6,966 bases of DNA from Alphaproteobacteria bacterium (GCA_003451645.1 DMER01000242.1:28699-35664); one strand, 5' to 3'; numbered from the stretch's first letter, positions 1-6,828 are shown. Notes: a model not told the origin generated them from the sequence alone. Numbers and translations: made by a program.

Positions 1-237
1 ACCGCGCTGGACGACATCCCGGCCCTGGCCGTTACAGACCAAGAAGCGGCCCAGCTTCGGCGGGGTCAAGCCATACTCGCACGCGGACGTGTCACTCCTC
101 CCATGGGTCAGTGGCTTCCAGGCGAACCGGACGAGGCAGGTCTGACGGTCTATTGCCGCAGCCGCCTTGGTGATCCGGTCGCCCTTGGAACCTTTGCATT
201 GGGCGAAATCCGGCCGCAGCGGGTCTTCACGTTTTAA
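1..237 (+). CDS. truB: tRNA pseudouridine(55) synthase TruB, C-terminal part
   Basis: The reading frame is open from the left edge to a TAA at 235-237 and gives the last 78 residues of a protein whose start lies outside the window. It begins TALDDIPALAV, passes through an EAAQLRRGQAI stretch, and ends GEIRPQRVFTF. This matches the end of alphaproteobacterial TruB, where a small RNA-binding C-terminal domain follows the catalytic domain. TruB converts U55 of the tRNA T-loop to pseudouridine in the cytoplasm. The catalytic Asp lies upstream and cannot be checked. Identity also rests on position: truB directly before rpsO and pnp is a widely conserved bacterial order. The 27-bp gap to rpsO holds only the rpsO ribosome binding site, so the two are probably co-transcribed. 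No sign of decay is visible in this fragment. Confidence 0.88.
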   Translation, partial: TALDDIPALAVTDQEAAQLRRGQAILARGRVTPPMGQWLPGEPDEAGLTVYCRSRLGDPVALGTFALGEIRPQRVFTF

Positions 238-264
238 CACCCAACAAAAAGAGGATCATACCCG

Positions 265-534
265 ATGTCGATTGCTGCAGAACGAAAGAAAGAAGTCATC
301 ACGCAAAACGCCACTCAGCCGAATGATACGGGCTCGCCCGAGGTGCAGGTGGCGCTGTTGTCGGAGCGGATCAACAATCTGACCGACCACTTCAAACTGC
401 ACAGCAAAGACAATCACTCCCGTCGCGGTTTGCTGAAAATGGTGTCCTCGCGCCGGCGTCTGCTGGACTACCTCAAAGCCAAGGATCGCGCCCGCTATGA
501 GGCACTGATCGCGAAGCTCGGCCTGCGCCGGTGA
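265..534 (+). CDS. rpsO: 30S ribosomal protein S15
   Basis: The protein has 89 residues, the standard S15 length. S15 is a primary binder of the 16S rRNA central domain and helps nucleate assembly of the small-subunit platform. Diagnostic segments are [12 protein letters not shown] (residues 21-32), [19 protein letters not shown] (39-57) and RRRLLDYLK (63-71). The rRNA-contacting residues known in S15 are present as His42, His46, Asp49 and Ser52. The start is supported by AGAGGA at 250-255, 9 bases before the ATG. The gene lies between truB and pnp, as in many bacteria. Transcription probably comes from upstream of truB, with possible readthrough into pnp, because no U-tailed terminator follows the stop. 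A longer minus-strand frame over this gene is a coding shadow. Confidence 0.98.
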   Translation: MSIAAERKKEVITQNATQPNDTGSPEVQVALLSERINNLTDHFKLHSKDNHSRRGLLKMVSSRRRLLDYLKAKDRARYEALIAKLGLRR

Positions 535-570
535 GGCGGTTGCGCTGTTTCTGGCTTCCATCAAAACACG

Positions 571-602
571 CATTGAGCGGCCGCACGACGCGCTGCTCGG
601 TG
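571..602 (+). promoter_or_regulatory. Stem-loop in the rpsO-pnp spacer, candidate RNA processing site
   Basis: Bases 571-581 can pair with 592-602 to form an 11-bp stem with three or four G-U pairs around a 10-base loop. The core is GAGCGGC (575-581) against GCTGCTC (592-598). A second small stem follows, GCCGC (641-645) with GCGGC (652-656). In Escherichia coli the pnp leader carries a long hairpin cut by RNase III, after which PNPase represses its own synthesis. The location here fits an equivalent element, but that role is an inference. The hairpin is not followed by a run of T, so it is a poor intrinsic terminator for rpsO. No convincing -35/-10 pair for a pnp-specific promoter was found in the spacer. 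Confidence 0.4.
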
Positions 603-686
603 CATTATTGCCTAAGTTAAGACTGACCTTTTCGGTGGTGGCCGCAATCCGGCGGCGCCAAATGATGACGATGATAGGACCATCCA

Positions 687-2831
687 ATGTTCACAATTCA
701 CAAACAACAAATCCAATGGGGCGGACGCACACTTACCCTTGAGACCGGACGTATTGCGCGGCAGGCGGATGCGGCCGTGCTTGCGACCTATGGCGAGACC
801 GCGGTGCTCGCGACGGTCGTTGCTGCCACAACTGAGAAACCGGGCATCGATTTTTTCCCTCTGACCGTCAATTATCAGGAGAAGACCTTTGCGGCGGGTA
901 AGATCCCTGGCGGCTATTTCAAGCGCGAAGGCCGCCCCAGCGAGCGCGAGACGCTTGTCTCGCGGTTGATCGACCGGCCGATACGCCCGCTCTTTGTTGA
1001 CGGCTTCCGCTGCGAGACGCAGGTCATCGCGACCGTGCTTAGCCACGATCTTGAGAATGATCCCGATATTGTCGCGATGGTGGCGGCGTCCGCTGCATTG
1101 ACGCTTTCAGGCGTGCCGTTCCAAGGCCCCATTGGCGGCGCACGGGTCGGCTATATTGATGGCCAATATGTGCTGAACCCAAAGATCGAAACGATGCCGC
1201 AGTCCAAGCTCGAACTGGTTGTTGCGGGCACCACGGATGCGGTCTTGATGGTGGAGTCCGAGGCGCAGGAATTGACCGAAGAGGTCATGCTCGGCGCCGT
1301 AATGTTCGGCCACCGCGAGATGCAAGCCGTCATTGCGGGCATCATCAAGCTTGCTGAACGTGCGGCCAAGGACCCCCGCGACCTGCAATTGCCCGATCTG
1401 TCTGGCCTGTCAAAGGCTATCTCGGGCATGGCGGAAAGCGATCTGCGTGCGGCCTATCAGGAGCGCCTTAAGCAAGCGCGCCACGACAAGATCGACGCAG
1501 TCAAGGCGCGTGTGAAGGAGGCCTTTGTGGGCGAGGAGCCGGGCAAGGGTACACCCACGCAAGTGAGCGATCTGTTCAAGGACCTGGAATCGCGCATTGT
1601 CCGCAATGGCATTCTGGACACGGGCTTGCGCATCGACGGGCGCGATGTGCGTACCGTGCGCCCGATCGTGTCGGAGGTTGGCATTCTTCCGCGTACGCAT
1701 GGTTCGGCCTTGTTCACGCGTGGCGAAACCCAGGCCCTCGTCGTCACGACGCTGGGAACAGGTGAAGATGAGCAATTCATCGACAGCCTCGAAGGGACCT
1801 TCAAGGAGCACTTCATGCTCCACTATAACTTCCCGCCCTTCTCGGTTGGCGAGACGGGCAGGATGGGGTCGCCGGGGCGGCGTGAGATCGGCCATGGCAA
1901 GCTTGCCTGGCGCGCCATCCATCCGATGCTGCCCAAAAAGGAGGAATTTCCGTACACGATCCGTATTGTCTCGGAAATCACCGAGTCCAATGGCTCATCG
2001 TCGATGGCCACCGTATGCGGATCGTCTTTGTCGCTCATGGATGCAGGCGTGCCGCTGCGCCGCGCGTGTGCCGGCATCGCCATGGGCCTCATCAAGGAAG
2101 GGGAGCGCTTTGCAGTCCTCTCGGACATCTTGGGCGATGAGGATCATCTGGGCGACATGGACTTCAAGGTTGCGGGCACCGAGCTTGGCATCACATCGCT
2201 GCAGATGGACATCAAGATCACCGGGATCACTGAGGAAATCATGCAGATCGCCTTGGGCCAAGCCAAGGATGGCCGCATGCATATCTTGCAGGAAATGGGC
2301 AAGGCGTTGGGTGCCGCCCGCGGAAGCCTCGGTGCGCATGCACCGCGGATCGAGCAAATGCAAATTCCGGTCGATAAGATCCGCGAAGTCATTGGCTCTG
2401 GCGGCAAGGTCATCCGCGAAATCGTGGAGAAGACCGGGGCCAAGATCGACATTCAAGATGATGGCCTGATCAAGATTGCCTCGCCCGATGGCGACTCGAT
2501 CGAGAAAGCGATCAAGTGGATTAAGTCGATCGTCTCGGAGCCTGAGGTGGGCGAAATCTATGAAGGCAAAGTGGTCAAGGTGATGGACTTTGGCGCTTTT
2601 GTGAACTTCTTCGGCAATCGCGATGGCCTTGTGCACATCTCGCAATTGGCGGCCAAGAAGGTCGCCAAAACCTCTGACGTCGTCAAAGAGGGCGATGCGG
2701 TCAAGGTTAAGCTCTTGGGCTTTGATGAGCGGGGTAAGGTGCGCCTGTCCATGAAGGTTGTGGATCAGGTGACCGGCAAGGAAATCCCGCAAGATGCCAA
2801 GGGCGACGCACCCGAAAGCGCCGCTCAATAG
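687..2831 (+). CDS. pnp: Polyribonucleotide nucleotidyltransferase (PNPase)
   Basis: The protein has 714 residues, close to the 711 of the E. coli enzyme. PNPase degrades RNA 3' to 5' by phosphorolysis, releasing nucleoside diphosphates, and can add tails in reverse. It acts as a ring-shaped trimer and often joins a degradosome. Domains in order are a first RNase PH core (about 12-215), a helical linker (about 240-325), a second, catalytic RNase PH core (about 327-535), KH (about 555-613) and S1 (622-693). Visible hallmarks include the RNA-channel motif YFKR at 77-80 followed by EGRPSE, and [12 protein letters not shown] with Asp486, Asp492 and Lys494 at the same numbers as the E. coli metal/catalytic residues. 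The KH loop is GSGG at 570-573. A tail of about 20 residues, rich in Lys, Asp and Ala, ends the protein. The start is supported by ATAGGA at 674-679, 7 bases upstream. It is preceded by rpsO and followed by a strong terminator. Confidence 0.99.
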   Translation: MFTIHKQQIQWGGRTLTLETGRIARQADAAVLATYGETAVLATVVAATTEKPGIDFFPLTVNYQEKTFAAGKIPGGYFKREGRPSERETLVSRLIDRPIRPLFVDGFRCETQVIATVLSHDLENDPDIVAMVAASAALTLSGVPFQGPIGGARVGYIDGQYVLNPKIETMPQSKLELVVAGTTDAVLMVESEAQELTEEVMLGAVMFGHREMQAVIAGIIKLAERAAKDPRDLQLPDLSGLSKAISGMAESDLRAAYQERLKQARHDKIDAVKARVKEAFVGEEPGKGTPTQVSDLFKDLESRIVRNGILDTGLRIDGRDVRTVRPIVSEVGILPRTHGSALFTRGETQALVVTTLGTGEDEQFIDSLEGTFKEHFMLHYNFPPFSVGETGRMGSPGRREIGHGKLAWRAIHPMLPKKEEFPYTIRIVSEITESNGSSSMATVCGSSLSLMDAGVPLRRACAGIAMGLIKEGERFAVLSDILGDEDHLGDMDFKVAGTELGITSLQMDIKITGITEEIMQIALGQAKDGRMHILQEMGKALGAARGSLGAHAPRIEQMQIPVDKIREVIGSGGKVIREIVEKTGAKIDIQDDGLIKIASPDGDSIEKAIKWIKSIVSEPEVGEIYEGKVVKVMDFGAFVNFFGNRDGLVHISQLAAKKVAKTSDVVKEGDAVKVKLLGFDERGKVRLSMKVVDQVTGKEIPQDAKGDAPESAAQ

Positions 2832-2856
2832 GCAACAATCGCTTGAAGATTAGACG

Positions 2857-2884
2857 CGCCCCGGCCCGATGGCTGGGGCGTTTT
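2857..2884 (+). terminator. Rho-independent terminator after pnp
   Basis: CGCCCCGGCC (2857-2866) pairs with GGCTGGGGCG (2871-2880) as a 10-bp stem with one G-U pair and a CGAT loop. TTTT (2881-2884) follows at once. It sits 25 bases past the pnp stop and should end the truB-rpsO-pnp transcript. An in-frame ATG of the next gene's reading frame lies inside this hairpin (2869), which argues against using that ATG as a start. Confidence 0.9.
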
Positions 2885-2990
2885 CATGTCTGATGACCGT
2901 GATCACACCCGAGATGCCTTGGCGCGATCATGCTGGTGGGGCAATGTGCGGGCAGTATTGCGCTGCGTGGCAGCGGACCGGTCGACGGAC

Positions 2991-2994
2991 GAGG
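2991..2994 (+). promoter_or_regulatory. Ribosome binding site that sets the cyclase start
   Basis: GAGG (within GAGGGTAAGG, 2991-3000) lies 9 bases before the ATG at 3004. The frame is open further upstream to an ATG at 2869, but that codon is inside the pnp terminator loop. The next downstream ATG, at 3034, has its GGAG only one base away, too close to work well. Confidence 0.6.
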
Positions 2995-3003
2995 GTAAGG
3001 CGC

Positions 3004-4431
3004 ATGGCGGGGTTGGTGGGACCGGTCTGGAGCATGTTCACGGCCCTCGCCCGGCATCTTGAACTGAACGTAGCACCCGTTGGCCGTGGCCTGTCGGCGG
3101 GCGAGGCCCAGCATCTTGTCAGGAAGTTCCGGGAGGCGGAGCGGCGCGGCATCATGCTCGCCTCCTTCGTCCGTACGGTGATTATCCTGGGGCTGATGCT
3201 CGTCTTTGCCGTGACCGGCCAGATGGACAATGCCGGTTATGCCTATCTGGTTTTCAGTCCGCTTGGCATCGCCGTCATCGGGATCGCGCAATATGTCCTG
3301 GAGCGCACAGGCCGAAGCCCACGCTGGGCGAAATATGCGTTCGTGCTCGCGGACTGCCTTTATTTGGCGCTAATGCTGGGATTGCGCCACCAGTTTTCGC
3401 AAGACCTGCCGACCGCGACAATGACGATTAAGGAAGGCGGTATCTTGTTCTTCTTTGCCTTTCTGGTGCATGGCGCATTCACCTATTCGCCGCGCTTTGT
3501 GCTTTGGGCAGGGCTCTGTATTGCGGGCGGATGGTTGCTCTTGATGTGGCTCGCCTTCCAGGAGCCGGGGACCACCATCCACTTCGCGCAGGTTCGGGCG
3601 GCCGAGGGGGCGGGGACATGGGAGCGGTATGGCGCGCCGGTCTATCTTCCGGTCATGAAGGTCGTTTATGATTTCGTTGTCCTCGTCTTTTTCACGATAG
3701 GTCTGTCCGTTGCGGTCGCGCGCTCCCGTCTGTTGGTCTTAGGCGCGGCGGAGGCTGAGTGGTCGCGTGCTAACCTCGCGCGCCATTTCTCGCCCCGCAT
3801 GGTCGATGTGGCTTCGCAATTGGACCGCACGGCCTTTGCTCCCTTGCGTCAGGATGCGGCGATCCTGTTTGCGGATATCCGCGGCTTCACAGCCATGGCC
3901 GAAGCGCAACCGCCAGAGCAAACTGTCGCCCTTTTGAAGCTCTATCATGCGCGCATGCAGGACGAACTCTTCGCTCAGAACGGAACGCTGGACCGCATCA
4001 TGGGCGATGGCCTGCTCGCGACCTTTGGCATACCAGGAAAGCCCGCCGAGGACGCCACATCCGCCTTCCAGTGCGCCACCAACATGCTGGCTGCAATATC
4101 AGCTATCAATGAACAACTCGCGGATCAGGGATTGCCGCAGATCAAGATTGGCATCGGTCTTCATTTTGGACAGGTGATGTTTGGCGACATTGGCAGTGCA
4201 CGGATGGCCACCTTTACGGTCGTCGGCGACACCGTCAATGTGGCCAGCCGTTTGCAGACCATGACGCGGACCTTTGGCGCGGATATCGCCATGAGTGCCC
4301 GCTTTCTGGCGCGTCTGCGCGAGGAGGGGGTGAGCGATGCGGTGCTGGCGGCCGTGCGCAGCGTTGGCGTGCAGTCAATCCGCGGCCGTCAGGGCGATCT
4401 GGAGGTCTTTACCTTAGGCGAGGTGACCTGA
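3004..4431 (+). CDS. Membrane-anchored class III adenylate/guanylate cyclase
   Basis: From the ATG at 3004 the protein has 475 residues. An amphipathic, charged N-terminus (about 1-52) precedes six likely membrane helices (about 54-71, 78-99, 111-127, 146-159, 166-185, 218-238). A short linker containing the RHFSPRMV-type motif that often precedes cyclase domains follows, then a class III catalytic domain (about 285-450). Family residues are present: metal-binding Asp291 in FADIRGFT and Asp335 in MGDG, and transition-state Asn412 and Arg416 in GDTVNVASR. Thr405 takes the position that is Asp in class IIIa, which indicates class IIIb. The Lys that normally reads the purine, four residues before the second Asp, is Arg331. 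The expected product is cAMP, made on the cytoplasmic face by a homodimer. Product and activity are inferred, and the Arg makes substrate choice less certain. No known sensor domain is recognised in the membrane part. The gene follows the pnp terminator, so it needs its own promoter. It converges on the GST-like gene with 12 bp between stops. Confidence 0.9.
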   Translation: MAGLVGPVWSMFTALARHLELNVAPVGRGLSAGEAQHLVRKFREAERRGIMLASFVRTVIILGLMLVFAVTGQMDNAGYAYLVFSPLGIAVIGIAQYVLERTGRSPRWAKYAFVLADCLYLALMLGLRHQFSQDLPTATMTIKEGGILFFFAFLVHGAFTYSPRFVLWAGLCIAGGWLLLMWLAFQEPGTTIHFAQVRAAEGAGTWERYGAPVYLPVMKVVYDFVVLVFFTIGLSVAVARSRLLVLGAAEAEWSRANLARHFSPRMVDVASQLDRTAFAPLRQDAAILFADIRGFTAMAEAQPPEQTVALLKLYHARMQDELFAQNGTLDRIMGDGLLATFGIPGKPAEDATSAFQCATNMLAAISAINEQLADQGLPQIKIGIGLHFGQVMFGDIGSARMATFTVVGDTVNVASRLQTMTRTFGADIAMSARFLARLREEGVSDAVLAAVRSVGVQSIRGRQGDLEVFTLGEVT

Positions 4432-4443
4432 CTTTGTGGTCCT

Positions 4444-5544
4444 CTACCCCTGGCGCCACCAACTGTCGGCGGTCTTGGCGGCCACCCGGCCCTTGATCGG
4501 CAAAGCTGGAATGAGGGAGGCAACTGGCTTGGACGAGGCCTTTGCCAATTGCATGAGCGCACCCGGCGGACACAGCGCCGTCACTCGCTCCCTATCCTCC
4601 GGGGTCAGGGCCATAAACGCCGTGTGCAGACGATCACGGCACCACACGCGATAAGGTTTCACGGGCTCGGTGATTGGGGCGCCGCCGATGTGGCTTGCGA
4701 CCATCTTGTCCCCTGCCGCAAAGGCCCGCGCATTAGCCTCAAGATAGGGCAGGTAGTCGCGCGCGATCAAAGCCAGCAGTGGCTCCAAATGACGCGGTAA
4801 CTCTGTGACCGGCGTCATTGCGGCGACCTTGACGGGCGAGAGGTTCCACATCCGGGCGGCCCATTCATGCACACCTGGAGCGTCGTTCCGCATAACACGC
4901 CCTGGCACGGGATCGCACAGAAAGTGACGGAACATCGGCGCCATAAAGCCGAAATCGGCCTGGCAGGGCCGCGTACCCATAACATAGGGCCGCTCCGCGA
5001 ACACGGCCTCTAGCGCGCGCAGACTGTCGAGGTAGGCAGCTTCAACGCCCGTGCGATTGGCCGGTGTCACACCATCGCCGCGCACAAAGACGCCCAATTG
5101 ACGGCGGTACCAATAGGCGCGCTTCAGAAATTGCGGCCCCGGCATCGCAGTCAAATGTTCCGCCAACCAGCCGCTCATCAGCCGGGCACTGCCTGCAAAG
5201 GACCAACGGTAATGCATGGCCGGGCGCCAGAGCCACTCATCGGCAAAATCCTCGATGAGGTCGGCTATGAAGGACGCTGCCGGATCGCTGGGCCGCAGAG
5301 CCGGGCGGTCCGGCAAAGCCTCCTCGTAATGCTGCATGATCAGTGTCGTGTCGATCAGCCAGCTGCCATCGGATAATTCGAGCTGAGGGATCTGCGTGAT
5401 CCCCGTATGCGCGGCGCAGCGGCGCATATTCGCAGGCGTGAATGGCTCCAGCCGGTAGGCGATACCCTTGGCCTTCAGATACGCTTCGATCTTGCCCGTG
5501 TAGTAGGAGCAATCGGTGCCATAGACGATGATGGGTGTGGTCAT
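4444..5544 (-). CDS. Glutathione S-transferase-like protein with C-terminal extension
   Basis: The protein has 366 residues, well over the 200-230 usual for a GST. The N-terminal thioredoxin-like domain (about 4-80) shows IIVYGTDCSYYTGK, with Cys12/Ser13 at the end of the first strand where catalytic residues usually sit. It continues with QIPQL at 51-55, including the conserved cis-Pro53, and DTTLIMQHYEE, where Asp65-Thr66 replaces the usual Glu-Ser that holds the glutathione gamma-glutamyl group. A helical GST C-terminal domain follows (about 90-240). About 120 further residues (from about 245) include a helical stretch and a KPYRVWCRDRL segment I cannot assign. A cytoplasmic glutathione-binding or conjugating role is inferred from the fold, and the substrate is unknown. 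No signal peptide or membrane segment is seen. The start is supported by GGAGGGG (5553 to 5547) close before the ATG. The gene ends 12 bp from the convergent cyclase gene, with no clear terminator between. Confidence 0.85.
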   Translation of the reverse strand: MTTPIIVYGTDCSYYTGKIEAYLKAKGIAYRLEPFTPANMRRCAAHTGITQIPQLELSDGSWLIDTTLIMQHYEEALPDRPALRPSDPAASFIADLIEDFADEWLWRPAMHYRWSFAGSARLMSGWLAEHLTAMPGPQFLKRAYWYRRQLGVFVRGDGVTPANRTGVEAAYLDSLRALEAVFAERPYVMGTRPCQADFGFMAPMFRHFLCDPVPGRVMRNDAPGVHEWAARMWNLSPVKVAAMTPVTELPRHLEPLLALIARDYLPYLEANARAFAAGDKMVASHIGGAPITEPVKPYRVWCRDRLHTAFMALTPEDRERVTALCPPGALMQLAKASSKPVASLIPALPIKGRVAAKTADSWWRQG

Positions 5545-5545
5545 G

Positions 5546-5577
5546 GCCCCTCCATACCGCGCTTAAGCGAAAGGGGC
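5546..5577 (-). promoter_or_regulatory. Hairpin that can mask the ribosome binding site of the GST-like gene
   Basis: In the minus-strand transcript GCCCCT (5577-5572) pairs perfectly with AGGGGC (5551-5546), a 6-bp, mostly G-C stem. Most of the Shine-Dalgarno sequence GGAGGGG (5553-5547) is in the 3' arm, and the stem ends one base before the ATG. The 20 bases between the arms contain the perfect palindrome CGCTTAAGCG (5560-5569), which could form a nested hairpin or a protein site. A translational control role is inferred only. Confidence 0.35.
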
Positions 5578-5601
5578 TAGTGGTCCGGATTGATGTCATA
5601 A

Positions 5602-5631
5602 GCCCTCCCCACGCGGCTGCGCGAGGAGGGC
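5602..5631 (-). terminator. Candidate terminator after the repeat-protein gene
   Basis: On the minus strand GCCCTCC (5631-5625) pairs with GGAGGGC (5608-5602), with a nested CGCG/CGCG stem (5623-5620 with 5615-5612) around a four-base loop. The structure starts 19 bases past the stop of the repeat-protein gene. The following bases are TTATGAC rather than a clean T run, so termination may be weak and some readthrough into the GST-like gene is possible. Confidence 0.5.
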
Positions 5632-5650
5632 CCAGTTTCCTGTCACAACA

Positions 5651-6781
5651 TCAATGCGTCCGGCCAAGGCGCGCTTCAAGAGCCGCGATACGCTTTTCCT
5701 GCGCAATGGCGTGAAGCGTGAGCTCTTCGATCTTCTCCAAAAGCAGCGCGTTCATCGCTGCCAGGCCCATGCCGCTTGTTGCGAACTCCGCAGCGCTTGG
5801 CACGCCGGGCAGGCAGCCACGGGCGGCGATCGCCGCATCCACCTCCGCTAGCGGTGCGAGGCGGTAATTGGGCGCAAAGACGTGGTCCGCGGTCTTGACC
5901 GCCTTGCCGCCGATCTTGACCTCGCCCTCAGCGCCGTTCAGTTCCACGGTCAAATGACCCTTGCCATCGAACAGGCGGACCACGCCATGATGGGCCTCCA
6001 ATTCGATGCGCATCGTGCCATCGGCCGTGTGCAGCATGATGTCGCCATCATGGCCTGCGCCGCCCGCGACAATGTTTCCGCGCTCGCCGTCGAGGTGCAT
6101 GGTCAGGCCGCCTTTGGCGTCTTTCAGGCGGATATCGGCATTGTGGCCAGCCCCGCCCATGGTCAGGTTCGCGCCGCCGCCATCCATGTGCACCGTGACG
6201 TTGCCGTGGCTATCGCGCAGCGCGATGTCACCCTGGCTGCCGCCGCCGCCCAGCACCAGATTGCCGGTCCCACCATCCAGATGCGCGCACACATCGCCAG
6301 AGGCGTTGCGCAAGCGCAGATCGCCATTGGCACCGCTCCCGCCCATGTGCAGGTTGGCTGAGCCGCCGTCCAGATGCACGACATTGTCGCCATTCTTGTT
6401 GCGCAGCGTGATATCGCCGCCAGCACCCGCACCGCCTGCAACGATATTGCCATTGCCGCCATCCAGATGCATGCGCACATCGCCATGCGCGCTCTTCAAG
6501 CGGACATCGCCATTGGAGCCGCCGCCACCCAGCGTGATGTTTCCATTACCGCCGTCGATATGGACTGTGCTTTGACCGTCGGCGCGCTTGAGCACAACAT
6601 CGCCTTGCGAGCCTTCACCGCCCGCATAAATGTTGCCAGTTTCGCCATCGAGGTGGATCTTCATCCGGCCGTCGCTATCCATGAGGCGCAGATCGCCATT
6701 GGCGCCGCCACCTCCCAGATGGATATTGCCAGCCGCCTCATCAATCGTCACAGAGCCGCCCTTCGCCCCTTTGGTCGCCAT
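5651..6781 (-). CDS. 31-residue repeat (predicted beta-solenoid) protein with C-terminal coiled-coil domain
   Basis: From the ATG at 6781 the protein has 376 residues. A short N-terminus (1-17) ends in a half unit. Eight consecutive repeats of exactly 31 residues follow (18-265), with the pattern GN[IL]xxGGxGxxGD[IVL]xL[RK]xxxGxxxxH[LIM]DGxx. A degenerate final turn covers 266-292. The last 79 residues (298-376) hold a VFAPNYRLAPLAEVDAAI segment, CLPGVPSAAE (323-332), and a heptad-like helix with LLLEKIEELTL (346-356) running to the C-terminus. Regular short strands separated by Gly/Asp turns suggest a beta-solenoid. From memory, the C-terminal region resembles ends of Bacteroidota fibre-like proteins, usually written HLPGxPSA...LLEKIEELTLY, with His replaced by Cys323 here. 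Trimerisation by the coiled coil is an inference. No signal peptide, membrane helix or sortase-type motif is visible, so location is open: cytoplasm, or export by a route without a classical signal. Function unknown. Confidence 0.82.
   Translation of the reverse strand: MATKGAKGGSVTIDEAAGNIHLGGGGANGDLRLMDSDGRMKIHLDGETGNIYAGGEGSQGDVVLKRADGQSTVHIDGGNGNITLGGGGSNGDVRLKSAHGDVRMHLDGGNGNIVAGGAGAGGDITLRNKNGDNVVHLDGGSANLHMGGSGANGDLRLRNASGDVCAHLDGGTGNLVLGGGGSQGDIALRDSHGNVTVHMDGGGANLTMGGAGHNADIRLKDAKGGLTMHLDGERGNIVAGGAGHDGDIMLHTADGTMRIELEAHHGVVRLFDGKGHLTVELNGAEGEVKIGGKAVKTADHVFAPNYRLAPLAEVDAAIAARGCLPGVPSAAEFATSGMGLAAMNALLLEKIEELTLHAIAQEKRIAALEARLGRTH
5987..6730 (-). repeat. Eight in-frame tandem 93-bp coding repeats
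   Basis: The span is 744 bp, exactly 8 x 93, with no insertion or deletion between units. Each encodes one 31-residue solenoid unit. Units begin (first residues) GNIHLGG, GNIYAGG, GNITLGG, GNIVAGG, ANLHMGG, GNLVLGG, ANLTMGG and GNIVAGG. The Gly, Asp and His-hydrophobic-Asp-Gly positions are nearly invariant while exposed positions vary. The DNA copies are diverged, which suggests old duplication with selection on the protein rather than very recent expansion. The last unit is the least regular at its end, with ELEAHH replacing the HLDGxx consensus. Confidence 0.92.
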
Positions 6782-6790
6782 GCTTGAAAT

Positions 6791-6794
6791 CTCC
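6791..6794 (-). promoter_or_regulatory. Ribosome binding site that sets the repeat-protein start
   Basis: GGAG (6794 to 6791) lies 9 bases before the ATG at 6781. An in-frame ATG five codons upstream (6796) overlaps this GGAG and has no good Shine-Dalgarno sequence of its own: the bases before it are CCCTTCATTC. The 6781 start is therefore preferred. Confidence 0.65.
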
Positions 6795-6804
6795 ATGAAT
6801 GAAG

Positions 6805-6828
6805 GGCCTGCGGAGGAGTGCGCAGGCC
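6805..6828 (-). promoter_or_regulatory. Perfect hairpin in the leader of the repeat-protein gene
   Basis: GGCCTGCG (6828-6821) pairs perfectly with CGCAGGCC (6812-6805) in the minus-strand RNA around an 8-base CACTCCTC loop, 10 bases before the ribosome binding site. The tail CTTCATTC is moderately U-rich, so it could end or attenuate transcription arriving from upstream. The loop also contains CTCC, complementary to the GGAG of the ribosome binding site. Which role applies, if any, cannot be decided from sequence alone. Confidence 0.4.

Noticed and set aside
571..602. Stem-loop after rpsO as an intrinsic terminator
   Set aside because: It is followed by CATTATTGCC-type sequence rather than a T run, and the stem contains several G-U pairs. 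A processing or regulatory role fits better.
1597..2828. Long open frames inside pnp on both strands (1597-2469 plus, 1995-2828 minus)
   Set aside because: They are shadows of the GC-rich pnp coding frame, which matches PNPase over its full length. The shadow proteins are rich in Arg/Ser/Pro or in Asp/His/Leu and show no recognisable motifs.
2899..2906. GTGATCAC palindrome upstream of the cyclase as a CRP-type site
   Set aside because: CRP-type sites need TGTGA and TCACA about six bases apart. Here the halves abut, and an 8-bp palindrome is expected by chance.
2869..3003. Extension of the cyclase start to the ATG at 2869
   Set aside because: That ATG is in the loop of the pnp terminator with no ribosome binding site. 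The extra 45 residues show no domain or signal peptide. The ATG at 3004 has GAGG at good spacing.
5987..6730. Tandem repeats as a CRISPR array
   Set aside because: The 93-bp units are contiguous, diverged and in frame within one coding sequence, with no repeat-spacer alternation.
5882..6787. Several long plus-strand open frames opposite the repeat gene
   Set aside because: They follow the 93-bp periodicity of the minus-strand gene and arise because its repeated GC-rich codons lack stop codons on the other strand. They show low-complexity composition and no family resemblance.
6782..6796. ATG at 6796 as start of the repeat protein
   Set aside because: It has no Shine-Dalgarno sequence and overlaps the GGAG that serves the ATG at 6781.
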